From positions 27,993,735 through 28,057,734 of the forward strand of contig CM053260.1 of NCBI GenBank assembly GCA_028583405.1: a stretch of 64,000 bases of DNA, read 5' to 3'. Position numbers and translations under genes: made by a program. The stretch comes from Pogonophryne albipinna. Taxonomy: Eukaryota > Chordata > Actinopteri > Perciformes > Artedidraconidae. Below the pieces are notes generated by a model. It was not told the origin of the DNA. It saw nothing but the letters and a program-made list of their open reading frames with translations, and made no database searches. Of this stretch, positions 37,119 to 51,292 are shown piece after piece (the first letter of the stretch is position 1; each line of letters starts with the position of its first letter).

Positions 37119-37435
37119 ATCTCCTTCAAAACTAATTTAAAAATCCTAAAGAAAGTTTCTTATTTCTTCCATTTTTTAAATATGTATTGTTTAATTTGAG
37201 ATGTAAGTTGTGTTAATGTATTTCCATCATACCTTGCAGAAATGCATTATTCTGGTATTTCCTTATTCAAATAAAATTCAAAATGACCCTACCATGTGAT
37301 TTGTCTGACCGTTTCCATGTGTTTTACATGTTCACGCACAGCCTCGTTGTTTCCTGCCATGTGATAGTTCAATGTTTTCAAAACAGTGCTTTATTTCCCC
37401 CTAAAATCAAGCACTGAAAAGCCTTCATTGGACTC
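37119..37435. other. Non-coding AT-rich DNA
   Basis: No element ends or gene recognised. Confidence 0.4.
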
Positions 37436-37600
37436 CTTTGTTTATTTCCAGAACATAATGACATCACTATGTAACACTCGCGCTTCTATGGGCTAGCGCT
37501 CCAACACATGAGAGGCCAGCTAACCAATCAGAGCAGACTTGGCTCTGGTCTCAGACAGAGGGTGAGAATGAGCACAATATGTCGGAAGTGGAAGATGTTA
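37436..37600 (-). repeat. MITE family R5 fragment (minus)
   Basis: GGCTAGCGCTCCAACACA, GGCCAGCTAACCAATCAGAG and CTCTGGTCTCAGACAGAGGG are the reverse complement of the R5 core at 23215-23350 and 40430-40560. Its outer ends are not identifiable. Confidence 0.65.
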
Positions 37601-39029
37601 AATGCTGCCCTCTATCTTGTATAGCATAGGATCAGGAATTATTCATTTCCTCTTTAAACAAAGAAATCCAATATGGAGGTTATCGGGAATCAGACAGCTG
37701 CAGTTTTATTCTTTTTCTTTTGATTCTTCAGAGCTCCATGTTGGGCGCTGCTGCTGTGAGGTGCATCGCAATTGCTGGGATAAACCTTAAAGAATGGATC
37801 GTTCCCATGGCTGATGTGCTTTTATCCCAGCTGGGTTTGGAGCTTGCTTCCTTATGGGAGAATCAGAAACGTTAATCGATAGGCTCTCTCCCGCACCGAC
37901 TCCTCCTGTCTCTCTAACCTCAAAAACAAGCAAACTAAAGAGCAGCCTGCCCTCTCCGACATGGAGATAGGAGCCAATACAAGTCGCCTGCAAGAATTCA
38001 AAGCCCTTTGAAATTGTCTTTGAAGCACCTTGGTGAATATGTCATGTTGTGACAGTCAGTTCTCCATCTTTGTCATTCCTCTAGTCATGGCACCATGTCT
38101 TCCTCCTTTTTACTCATCCACGTATTTCCTGTCCTGAGCCAAAAAACATTTCGGGCTCGCTGGGCAAGCCCTGCAGGAGAGAAGAAAAGCCGGTAAGAGT
38201 GTGCAAGGTCTGAGATAAGTGGTATTAACTTGTGGAATGAGACAGAAAGACACCAAAACATGCACGCCTACCTGTAAGCACACAACTTTATTCAGAGCTG
38301 CTGCACACAGGGACACTTCCCTCGTCATTAATCACGTTGACAGGCCTTTTTTGTCACTCAGTGGTGGTGTTCTGGGTGTCATTACTCTGCAACTGTTTCT
38401 GATTGCACACATATACTACACACCACAGTTGGGTGTAGATGTGGGACCATAAAGGAGATATGGTTGGCCTTCCTTGAACCCACAAAGAGGTTTTTTTCTT
38501 GATCCATGAATGCTTAACTGGCTGACAACTCCCGGGAGAAAAAAAGAAAATCTGAGGTTTGGAGATTTGAGTGTTTTGATATAAGGTCAAGTGAGGGTCG
38601 TTGAGGAGAAAGCTGTGTCACTGTTAGCTAAGGATCTACTTAACACATATATGTTCTTCCTCACAGAGATTGGAAAGGTGTGCAGAGGTAAGATGCTATA
38701 CACCTCCACACAAATTAGGAGCAGGAGGTCTTCATGCAACTCCTTCTGTCACACTTTGAATGCTCAAATGTCTCACAAAGGTTGTGAGAATTCATTATAA
38801 ACTAAACTTAGTAACTCTATCATTATGTTTTCCGCTTGGTTTGTTGGTCTGTTTCTTTGTCTGTCAGCAGGATTACGGAAAACATACTGGGTAGATTTTA
38901 ATTAAACTCCGTAGGTTGCATGGGCCAAGGAGGAACATTTAGAATTGGAAGGAGATCTGAATCACAGGGGATAATTGAACTGTGTCACACTTCTGTTAAC
39001 ATGGAGTGGTGCAGTGATAACGTAACTTT
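37601..39029. other. Unique non-coding DNA
   Basis: No transposon or domain-bearing ORF seen across 1.4 kb. The ORFs 38219-38452 and 38591-38800 lack domains. Confidence 0.4.
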
Positions 39030-39240
39030 GTAGGCTGAATCGAAAATTAGTATCGCAAGCGCTCCCATGACAAAAAGCAATGGGATTCTCCATTGGCGAA
39101 CTTGTGTTAATTTCAGGGGTGTCGAAACCAAGTTAAAAAAAACGTTAACGTCGAGGCTTAGGAACCGGAAGTTGTGAAAGGCTAAGTAATTACCAGGTTT
39201 TAGGACTCGTTCCTGCACCACTCTATTGCACAATATGGCA
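39030..39240 (-). repeat. Dispersed repeat family R1, copy 3
   Basis: AAAAAGCAATGGGATTCTCCATTGG and the later block TTTTAGGACTCGTTCCTGC, ACCACTCTATTG match, with divergence, 60455-60500 and 57730-57765. Confidence 0.55.
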
Positions 39241-40296
39241 TTCGTTAAATCAGAATATGTTCTCCTGACTGAGAACATTCTCATCAACACTTTTCTTTCC
39301 ACAGTTATGCTGCAGCTGTTGATTAACTTAGTCAAAAGATTGTATGTAGTGGTACTCCCTAAAGATCTTATGATGATTAACTGCAATACAATGAGGTATC
39401 CCTTTTTTGTCACATTGAATAAAAAACTGGTCCGTGTTTCATAATGATATCCTGAATACAGCAGTCTACAATAATAACAATAACAGTTTTAAGTACACGT
39501 TGATGTGTCTCGACTCATTATCATTTGAGACAGTCTCACCAAAACAATTGGGGGAAAGCTGTGGATAATGACCATGTAACACGGCCATTACTTATGAGTT
39601 AGCATTATCGTGGTTATGCATAACTTGACCTTTGAAGTGTTAGACAATATGCAATTTGTAGAGCCTCACCCAATATGCAAAACTATCTTCCAAAGCCACA
39701 CACACTTTGATGAGTGATTGTTGATGCAGCCACATGCCCTGTATCAGGGGTTGTTGTTGCTTTTTCTGTGAAAGCTTAATGAAAGTAAAGCCTATTCTAA
39801 CAAGACAATTCTCCATGCATTTAGTTTGAATAAAGTACGCCTGCTGGCTGGCACATAGAAGTATAGTTGAAATGACTGCCGTCCTTCACTTGTCTGCAAC
39901 CCCGTAGCCCAGCAGAAAGAAGATACATTTATCTTAAGCAGCTGCAAACAGCATGAAGAAAATGGTCATTATGGGACTTTGGTACAATACATTTTCTAAA
40001 ATAAATGGTATAATAACAGATCATATTTATTATCCCATCGCTGTTAAGGTAAACCAATTGGACCACTCGCAGCACTGCTCACTTGCATTGATAAAAGTCC
40101 ATTTCAAAACAAGACTTAGTTGTTTTCAAGGCAATTTTATTCTGGATGGAGCTTTTTGGGGGAAAACATTATTAATTCATCAACAGAGCAGCTCCAGCCA
40201 CACCGGGTCTTGTCAGGTATACGCTCAGTTAGCAGAGGTTAAAAGCAGACGTGGCCGATATCTCTCAGTTTGGAGATTTAACAAATGTTTGTACTG
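39241..40296. other. Unique non-coding DNA
   Basis: Nothing recognised. The ORF 39953-40297 (114 codons) has no domain. Confidence 0.4.
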
Positions 40297-40742
40297 AATT
40301 GAATGAGGACATATGCTAATTTCCAGGTTCATATCAGTATGTAGTGTCTCTACTAGGTCTCCTTGCTTTAATGTTCAAAACGCTCTTTATTTTTCTCATA
40401 CTGCCTGTGCTGCACCTCTTTTCGCCCTCTGTCTGAAACCAGAGCCCAGTCTGCTCTGATTGGTTAGCTGGCCGGCTCTGTTGTGATTGGTCCACCGCCT
40501 AGAGATGTCATGTACAACGAGTTGGAGCGCAAGCCAATAGAAGCCCGAGTGCTGCATAGTGATGTCACTTTGTTCCCGAAGTAAACAAAGGTGTCCAATG
40601 GAGGCGCTTCAACAGGGGGGGGGAGTGTGTGGGAGAGAACACAGGGATTTGAGCCTTTGCAGACCGTTTACATGCACACAAACCTATATAACACACTACA
40701 GGAAAGGGAAAACCCCAACAAGCAGAATATGGCCCCTTTAAA
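40297..40742 (+). mobile_element. MITE family R5, copy 2 (uninterrupted)
   Basis: Colinear with the split copy at 23090-24575. It ends AAGCAGAATATGGCCCCTTT followed by AA, so TTAA overlaps the right border. The interior has GTAAACAAAG, CAGACCGTTTACATGCAC and GGAAAGGGAAAACCCC. No transposase ORF. It preserves the site where the BED hAT inserted in copy 1. Confidence 0.75.
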
Positions 40743-42244
<1,502 letters not shown>

Positions 42245-44086
42245 AGCCTCATCCCAATACCCCTCCTCGACTCCTCCTTTCCCTCACTCGCGTCCCTTCC
42301 TTGCGTCTTAGCTCCGCCCCCGTAAGATGCGAGCGAGAGACACGAGGAGGTGACGTGAGGACAGAGGAGTCCTCAGGTATTAATTGGGATGTCCTCGTTC
42401 ACTCAAACCTCACTTTTAAACGACGTCTGTTAATGATGACATGTGCACAGCTGTATCCCCTCTCATCGAGCTTAACTGAATAACCTTTAGAACCGGCCCA
42501 TTTCTGGTTAAATATTTATTTAAATGAATTAATCTTTCTCTTGTTAGTCAAGGAATTGATGATGGTTGGTCCTGCTTTTGTGTTCCGTTTTGGTGTAAAA
42601 TGTAGCCTACATTTAAATAAAAATATAATTATAGTAATGTGAAAGCCTTTTAGAAATGAATTGCACATAATAATTCCCACGGAGCTGTGAGCACTTATAC
42701 AGTTATGTGACGCTTTTCCACTCATCTTCCAGTTGTCGGTTTTCCTCAAGCCCCCAGGAAGTGCGCCGGACTCAGATGAAAATATTCGTGCTGGCCAAAC
42801 GGCGGTACTACACTTCCGTTTGGCCCGGAAACACTTTTTCCCATTGACTTACATGGGGAAAGAATGGTCTGTAAATCGTTGGATAATTTTTTTTAAACTA
42901 AATAAACTACCCAGTATGAACACTTGTATAGCCCTTATTAAAAACATTCGTTCCTCAAGTTGTAATAATGTGCTAATAACGTTATTCTGAGAGTTATTTC
43001 CCTCTGCATTATGAACGCGCATCTAACCCACGGGACCGCGCCGCCCGGCACGTTCATGTTACGTGTCCCGACCAATCAGAGCACACTGTGCTCACAGGGA
43101 GGGTGGGGGCTGGAGCTATTGGAGCTACAACGAGCCGTTAAAGGCAGAGAGTGAAATTCAGTGAATACACGTAGTTTACAGAGATGCTGTTTGAGAAACC
43201 AATGTGAGTTGCGTTTATCTTTACCCATGGATGCACAATAAGAACGGACCCATATCGTCTTACTGCCACCCCACGGAGCTGTAATAATGGATATATTGCA
43301 CATGTTTGCTGTAATTCATTATCATACTACATGGGCTGTATGATTAAATCTTGTACCGTAAATGTTGTTTTAAATAAAGTGAATATTACTTATTATAAGT
43401 ATATATTATTATATATACAGTGCAATCATTCTTTCATGCTAAATGAAGCTCTGTTGGATATCACTAGATCCTGTTACAGCGTAATATAAGTACATAACGA
43501 TTGATGTCTACATTAGCATAATTACTAGCTAGCCGCTAGCTGCTAACTGCCGCCTCGTTAATATCAAATCCATCATAATAACATCCATTACCATGCTGTC
43601 ATGAACGTGCGGTGCTGTTACGTGTACACAAATTGACGTGCTTGATGTGAACGAGCATTTTGGTTAAAGTTGCGCATGCGCTATGAGCGCACATACGGGT
43701 ACTTCTCAGGCATGCCGGGTAATCTGTGACGTTTCACTCTCTCAAAAGTTGGGCCATTTTATCATCATGCGCCAAAGAGCAACTCTCATAGGAATGAATG
43801 AGGCCCCGCCTCCCACGCTGTATCCAGTTCTTATTATACATCCATGGTTTTCCTCTGTTGAAATCGACCAGCTGTGAAGGTGGGGGCGGGGCTTTTATAA
43901 GCGAGTAGTGAAAACACTTCCGCGTAGTCTGCTCACGTGTATCCTCCCTTTCGTCTCCTCCCTCACCCCTCCTCGACTCCTCCGTGTGCATTTCGGTGCA
44001 TTTCAGCTATTGGGACGTTCTTCAAAATGGCGTGTCTTGATCGATTTCCGGGTCAAGTCCCGGAGGAGGGGTATTGGGATGAGGCT
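42245..44086. mobile_element. MITE with AGCCTCATCCC TIRs, copy 2, carrying an insertion
   Basis: The same element as 12763-13507, ends AGCCTCATCCCAATACCCCT and GGGGTATTGGGATGAGGCT. Possible 3-bp duplication TCT at its borders. Near the right end about 13 bp (GAAGAGAGGAGTCG region) present in copy 1 are missing. It contains the 42748-43855 insertion. Confidence 0.82.
42748..43855. mobile_element. 1.1-kb insertion of unknown class
   Basis: GGTTTTCCTC occurs once at the corresponding site of copy 1 (about 13257-13266) but on both sides of this insert (42738-42747 and 43846-43855), so up to 10 bp were duplicated. Termini AAGCCCCCAGG and TATACATCCAT are not inverted repeats. The interior combines an R3 copy (42755-42990) and a block shared with the THAP element (43075-43210). 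Confidence 0.65.
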
Positions 44087-44396
44087 TCTGTCTGTAGCTT
44101 TACATGCTAATGAGCTGCTGCTGGCCACGCCCCTCTGATAAGTGATTGGTTCAATCATTATGCATTATTAAAGGTTAAGCTACCAAGCAGTTAATCAAGT
44201 CATTTAAACAATAAGTACAACATTGACATTAATACTATCATGATTATAATACAAAAATGTAATATTTTTTTATCTTATTTGATTTGATTGATTGATACAT
44301 TTATTTCGAACAAGTAAAATAAATAATTACAAAAACAAAACAAATGTTGCAGTGCATAGTCATGTAAGAGAAATCAAAACAAGAAATGATATTGGA
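44087..44396. other. Non-coding, LINE 3'-end fragment at 44285-44345
   Basis: GATTGATACATTTATTTCGA then ACAAGTAAAATAAATAATTACAAAA resembles a reverse-oriented LINE tail. The rest is AT-rich unique sequence. Confidence 0.4.
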
Positions 44397-44886
44397 AATT
44401 ATATGGGCCACGCCTGTATGCAAGGGCTGGTTTGCTTTCACTAACTGTACGGAGGCTCAGTCACTGGTACATTTTTATATACAAAGCCATGTTAGGGAAA
44501 CTTCCATCTTATATCTGCTCCCTGATCTCACGGAAAATTGTAAGTGGCTACTGTCTGAGATCGAATGCTGTGGTTTTATTAAATGTGCCAACTGCTAGGA
44601 CTGTCTTAGGGAAGACAGCTTTTAGATGCGCAGCTCCTCTGTCTTGGAATAGTCTGCAAATTAAATGGAAACTGAACAATCTGGTGCCACTAAATGTTTT
44701 TAAAGCTCGGTTGGATGCTAGTCAATCGGAAGCTATTGGTACCTGTTCATGTGGATAATTATGTAAATGATGCTGTATGATGTCCTTTTGTTGTTCTGTT
44801 TATGTTTTTATGTTTCATGTGGAAATCAATGATCTCAATGGGATTCATCTGTATAAATAAAGGTTTGAAATGAAATGAAATGAGAC
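44397..44886 (+). pseudogene. LINE reverse-transcriptase C-terminus and 3' UTR
   Basis: Frame 44432-44758 encodes HWYIFIYKAMLGKLPSYICS, YCLRSNAVVLLNVPTARTVL, GKTAFRCAAPLSWNSLQIKW and FKARL, the conserved C-terminal tail of fish non-LTR polymerases (L2/Rex1-type from memory). The tail ends TGTATAAATAAAGGTTTGAA then (AAATG)n short repeats. 5'-truncated; the catalytic FADD region is not present. Confidence 0.82.
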
Positions 44887-45144
<258 letters not shown>

Positions 45145-45324
45145 GCGGGCCGTCACAGTTTATCAGCTGCAAAATGTGTCCCATATCGATTATACGCCTT
45201 AAATGAAAATGGGTGCTTGGAGAATCATAAAACACGGCAAAATGAATTGACATAACGGTTTCCAGCTTGTTAAATGAACCTCAAGGGTGCAAAGACATAG
45301 TTTCCTGTTACTGTCCTCGCATTG

Positions 45325-45325
<1 letters not shown>

Positions 45326-45371
<46 letters not shown>
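45326..45371. repeat. (CA)n microsatellite, 46 bp
   Basis: Uninterrupted CA repeat. Confidence 0.97.
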
Positions 45372-45373
<2 letters not shown>

Positions 45374-46075
45374 TTGCTTTTATAAAGGCTAAAGATACTA
45401 TCTGTGAAAAAACTGCACCACACGCCTCTCCTTCAGGCGTGTGGTGAAATCCTTCATATAGAATTTTAGAATCAGTCAGGAAAAGCTTTATTGGCAGTTT
45501 ACGTGCACACAGTCGAGGAATGTGATTCAGTTTTTTTGTTGTTGCCCGTATTGCTCGTACACAGAAATAGACACAGTTAAAATAAGGACGTCAGAGCTGA
45601 ACAACAAAAACATAAATATTTGAATACTATAAATATTTGACTACTATGTACGGTTATAAATATGTATGGGAATAGTATCTATATGTAGTATAACAAAAAC
45701 CCATCACAACACAATGGAATTTGTTAACAGTAGTACAACATAGAAACACATATCGGATGTATTTTACATCAACAAGTAAAACCACTGTTTATGAAAATGA
45801 TGAAATACTTAGTGTTACAAGTTACTATTGCACAGGGATTGTTCCTGACACTCAGACGGATGACCTGTGTGTTGGGTCTGCAGTGACTTTACCTGCTGTT
45901 GCCTGAGAATGCACTTTAATTTTAGGTTGTGTATTTATATCCAAGAGAATTCAGAATACGACCTGAAAAAAAGCAGTGGAGTTATATAAATAACATTTTT
46001 AAAAAAGGTCCCAAAAGTTTTGATTGATTAAAAAAATTGAATTAATTTCAAAATTCAAGTTTCGATCCTGAATAT
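45372..46075. other. Non-coding, LINE-tail-like block at 45470-45610
   Basis: GTCAGGAAAAGCTTTATTGG followed by GTGCACACAGTCGAGGAATG resembles a common fish LINE 3' end in reverse. 45600-45700 has repeated TAAATATTTGA/TAC motifs. No gene. Confidence 0.4.
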
Positions 46076-46083
46076 TGAAAAAC

Positions 46084-49000
46084 CAACCCTGTCTCCTAAA
46101 AATGACGTTCCCACAGAACTAAACTGCATTCTCAATTACGTTTAGCAAGAAACGTATTTTCTACATATCTTCTAGAAACATATTTTCTCCCACGTTACGT
46201 TTATTATGAACGTATCTTAAATACGTTTATTTTCTACATATCTTTGCCATTTCTTGTCTTGCTTATAATAATGATAATAGTCATTTATAAATATCATTTT
46301 AGAGCACACATTTGAAATCAGTAGGCGAGGCTGTAATTTCTCCAGCTGTTACTCTCATGAGCGAGGCAGAAAATAATAGTTTTAACATGCCAAAAAGCTG
46401 CTGTGTCGTTTATTGCACCTCAAACATTAAAACAAATCCAGATTACGTGTTTCTGTACTTCCTCTAAGAAGAAAGGACAGTAACAGAAGATCTCTGTGGC
46501 GCCAGATGTGGTGTTGTTAATGCGATATGATATCCGAAAAACATTTCAGTTTAGGATGGCCGAAGACTACCCATAATCCCCAGCTATCGTTTGGGACTAC
46601 AGTCCCGTTGACAAACCCCGTGATTAATCTTCAAGCTCTGTGATTGGATGTTGGAGTGGCAGTGCGCCAAGCTTACGCCGAGCGTCAAGCTCTTTGAATT
46701 GGAACGACACCACGGCAGACTATTCAAAACTGGACTCGAACGCCCCCCCAGAACTACATATGCTGGCTATTGTGTTTCGCAACATGCTCTCTATGGCACG
46801 TCTCTACTTGGAATTGTAGTTTTAAAAGACGTTTTCGTTTTTCCCAAAATTAGAAGTTGACAGTATTAAACTGTGTACATCCCTGGAGGTTTAGGCGATA
46901 AGAAACACATTGGTGTGTACACATTTAAAACATGTAATTACTACATGGGTGAAAATCGCTTGTATCCATAATGGGCAGCATTAATATATACCCACATGAC
47001 AGTTCATTGTTACTTTGTAATTCTACTCCACTACAATTCAGAGGTTAACCTGGTATTTTTACTCCACTACATTTATTTTAGTTACTTTGCAGATTCTGAT
47101 TAATGATGTGAAATATAAACAACCCTTAAAGCAGACTTTAGTTACACCTGAGTTAAATTCAGGAAAGGTGATTGTCAAGTGCCAACAATCAGGAGAGATA
47201 TTTGATAGTTGGTGCTTGAAAAGACTAAACATTTATCTGCAGATCTCTATAAAGTATATTCATTACTCGTTATTCTCTACTAATAGTTAATTACAAGACA
47301 TCTATCAAAATGTGTGTACCTCCACCATTAAACTGTCAAATTCTGCACATTTCTTATTCTATCTACATACATAAGAGTATAATTAATGTGTATAATATCA
47401 GTTAAAATAAGTGCTTCAACATAGTTAACATTGCAGGAAAGCAATATATTAGACGTTAAGTACTTTGTCAGGCTTAATATTTATCTGTAGATAGATATCC
47501 CCAACGCTTTTTTCTTATTTGAAAGAAGACCTTAACCTAAAGTACTCTTTAATGTGTTAATAAAGGTTAATTAGTTTGTCTGTTTTGCACATCCTCATAT
47601 TAATGTCTTTGTACATCCAGCACTAAACTGTTTTATTGTAGAGATCACTTACAGTATCTTCTTGATTTTTTACATTCTATATTTCTATCATTGACCTTCT
47701 ACTTTCCCCCTATGAAAGTATGTACTCTTAATATTTTTTTCATCAAATAACATTATTCAACAAAAATAACATTATTCAACAAAAGTAATTCAATGACGTG
47801 CTTTAACCACTAGGCGGTGCACACAAGGTACACACAGCATACTAATAATAACTTTGTATTATTAGTGTAGGACACTTATGTATGTATAACATCTGAAGAT
47901 GTGTAGTTTTATTCATGTTTTTACATAATTTTACAGGATATTGCTATACTATTTATGATGTTTTACTTCTACACATTAATATCTGATTTGTAAAACATCA
48001 CAGAAAGCCATATCCGTCATTTAATGGTAAGCTATTGAAATTGTGATTCCATAGATGTGTCTCCCATCACCCAAATCCCCTGACTATTCTCTCAACTCAG
48101 TATTTACTTTCTTATATTCAAAGAAAATCAGTAATATCTTTAAAAACTACAAGTCCTTTTCTATCAGCTGTGCACCGTTATGGTGTAAATTTAACCTATC
48201 TACCAATTGGATCAAATATAAAAGTCAGCTAAATTACTATTGATACTGCAAGGAGACGTATTTTGTGAAAAGAAATGCAAGGTGTTGTTTAATTGTTGAT
48301 ATATTTATGATCCACGTCACATATTCAGTTTTTTTTATTTATTTTTTCGGATATCATATCGCATTAACATCATATCCCAACATGCATTGCGGCTAAACAT
48401 CCAATCAACGAGCTTCAAGCTGAGGATCTTGGGTAATTTGTTCAGTGGGTTTGTGTGTATCCTCAAAATGTCCCTTATAGGCCTACGTCTGTTTCCGGTG
48501 ACTTTATTTACGGCTAAAAAGCCCAAGATTATAGAATTAAACGAATAAATAAAAACAAGGATAATAGTGTGTTATTTTTGAGTAAATAAGGAAAAAAAGA
48601 TTTTCAAAAATACAGATTTCAGTATTTTGAGGCTCTAAGCCATTTCTTTTCCTCACAGACGGGAAAACAAGTCCGACATTATACGATTTAAAATAAAAAG
48701 ATAAAACACTGGCATGTAATTTACGTTAGAATAAATAGAATGGTTTTGAATAATAGATGAGAGTAAAATCTACGTCACTTTACAGCCCCGCCCACTTTTG
48801 GGGAAACCAACGCTGTCATTTGAACGGCGATCAAGCCTGAAGCCACAGAGATCTTCTGTTACTGTCCTTTCTTCTTAGAGGAAGTACAGAAACACGTAAC
48901 TCTGGATTTGTTTTAATGTTTGAGGTGCAATAAACGACACAGCAGCTTTTTGGCATGTTAAAACTATTATTTTCTGCCTCGCTCATGAGAGTAACAGCTG

Positions 49001-49233
49001 GAGAAATTACAGCCTCGCCTACTGATTTCAAATGTGTGCTCTAAAATGATATTTATAAATGACTATTATCATTATTATAAGCAAGACAATAAATGGCAAA
49101 GATATGTAGAAAATAAACGTATTTAAGATACGTTCATAAGAAACGTAACGTGGGAGAAAATACGTTTCTAGCTAAACGTAATTGAGAATGCCGTTTAGTT
49201 CTGTGGGAACGTACTTTTTAGGAGACAGGGTTG
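46084..49233. mobile_element. 3.15-kb foldback DNA transposon with 8-bp duplication
   Basis: Perfect 8-bp duplication TGAAAAAC (46076-46083 and 49234-49241). Ends CAACCCTGTCTCCTAAAAA and inverted match. The inverted arms run 46084-46500 and 48842-49233 and are highly similar, with small indels. A further perfect 26-bp inverted pair (46516-46541 and 48343-48368, GTTAATGCGATATGATATCC core) and a partly shuffled pair around GATTGGATGTT (46640, 48395) lie inside. The 1.8-kb centre is AT-rich and has no transposase; part of it (47010-47105) is a fragment of the 1264-type repeat. An 8-bp target fits hAT, P, Zisupton or Mutator-like groups; undecided. Confidence 0.85.
46542..48342. other. Central region of the foldback element
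   Basis: AT-rich, with one small ORF (46648-46860, 70 codons, no domain) and a captured repeat fragment. No catalytic DDE motif seen in any frame supplied. Confidence 0.5.
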
Positions 49234-49241
49234 TGAAAAAC

Positions 49242-50882
49242 ACAATTGTTAAGAATTCTTCATGTTCATGCTCAGACACTTTTATTTAAAAAATAAGCGC
49301 TTATTTTGTAATACGGGTTGTTTTCGTTTCCTGTTTAAGCCGTTCCTACTTTATGTTCCTGCCGTCGCTACAGTGCATAAGTCACTGACCGTGTGAGCAG
49401 TGAAGTTGCTTTTGTAATGTGAATCGTTTTTTTTGAGTTGCACATTTGATCCCTTCAGATCAGGAACTATATTTTCTCATTTTCAGACTGTTTTTCACTT
49501 TCAAATCGTGTTCTTTGCCTTCAGACAAATTTGGCGAGTGGTGTAGTCCATAAATTAAACTAATATGAACTCAAATGTCATATATATCACAGTGTGAATC
49601 TAACTCCACCGCTACGAAATGGCCTCCTTGTGGCTCTAGTTACGAGGTAGGCGTGCGGGTTGTTTTCCTGTTAATGCAAATGCAAAAACAAACTACTAAA
49701 CAAACACGGATCGTGGCCGGTTTTGGCAGCTGTGCTCTTCTCGCTCTGCACTGAGGTCAGACTGATGCTGCACTGACCTCTGTAATCTATTCTTCAAGTC
49801 ATTGCCTCTAGTAGAACAAGTTGTAATAACAGACAGGATGGTAGTCACTTAGCATGCACACATATGCTTCTGGTGTAATGTGAAACTGTAACACCGCTGT
49901 CCATTTTTTAAAGTTTAATTTCTTGCATGTTTAACACATTGTACCGTCTTTAAAAAAAACATGCAAAATGGAATAAATAAAGTGTAACTGGAGCTGATCT
50001 GGCGTCCCCTTCATCCACTGCAAATTATTTTAAAGAGGGAAATAAAATCCTGCTTCATTATGACCTCTGCTCTGTAGCAAATGAATGCACACTTCAGGCT
50101 GTTGAGTGGGTGCCGTGCCATTGTTCCGACAACGCATTATTTCTGAAATCAAAATAGTTTGAAAAATGACGCATTTCCCAGAAGGCCCAATTCCCTCAAA
50201 ATATCCACTGCCAGCAGACCAGAAATAACAGAAGCTCAGAGCTGGCTATTATGCAGACCTTTCTGACCCTGATCTCTTTCCTCCCTTCTAAACCCAGCCA
50301 GTCCGACCTAAACCTGACCAACCCAACCAACAAGGGCAACTATTAATAGCCAATCAGATGCAGCTTATGGTGGCTCATGCTTTTGGGGTAAAGATGACCG
50401 AAACGCTGCCTGGCAAAATGATGGCTCCGCCCACTTTCCGGTGAGAACTAACAATTGCTGCCAAATGGAAAAAAATTGATTTACCAAGTCTAGAAGCAGC
50501 TGTGTGGTGAATTACACGTCACACAATAACAAAAAAGATCCAAAGTCATAAACAATGGGACTGGTCAGTCAATATGTTTGGACGAAACACTTCAATTATG
50601 CTAATGAGGTTAGGGTCAAAGTAAACAGTTGTTATGTTACAACTCAAAGTAATATGTAAAGATGGCCCATTGATATATAACACAACAGTGGTACCATTGT
50701 GACGCTTATCATCCATCTACAATGTCATTGTGTAATTGTTTGCTTGACTGACCATCGTAATTGAGCTTCTTGTAGATGTGATTGACCAAGACCCCTGAAT
50801 TTGTATTTACCGCCAGTCAAATTAAAGCAAATGTATTCACCTGAAAAGGGCGCGTTCATGATGTAAAGGTAAAGTACCCTAA
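49242..50882. other. Unique non-coding DNA
   Basis: No transposon end, gene or RNA recognised across 1.6 kb. Confidence 0.45.
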
Positions 50883-51292
50883 TAGGCGCTTTCACACCAA
50901 GTACTTTGCCCAGGAAGAGTTCCCGGAACAAAATCGCCAGAAGCACCGACACCTCCTCATCTCCACCGCTCCCACGTTTTCTTTTGTGTTGCCATAAGTT
51001 AGTCTCTCTCCGTTGGTGCGCTGGGCTAATGCTAATGCTAATGCCAGCAAATAAAATGGCGGCTTCACAAAACTTTTCAGAGTTTTACGAGGCGTGGTTT
51101 GCAATTCGCCCAGCCAATCAGAAATTGGAACCTTTTCCTCCACAGGAAAGTACCACCTCTCTAGCAGGGACGGAAAAGGGGTGAAAAGGTTCCTGAAAAA
51201 TGTGTAGTTCCAGATCTTTTTGGTGTGAACGCAAAATCCCAGGAACTATCGGAACTATTAGTGGGAAAAGTACTCTGGTGTGAAAGCGCCTA
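50883..51292. mobile_element. MITE with TAGGCGCTTTCACACC ends
   Basis: Left TAGGCGCTTTCACACCAAGT and right reverse complement TAGGCGCTTTCACACCAGAG, about 24 bp of TIR ending ...AGTACT. TA at both borders might be a target duplication, but TAA is also possible. Interior repeats GGTTCC/GGAACT motifs on both strands. No transposase; superfamily undetermined. Confidence 0.75.
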
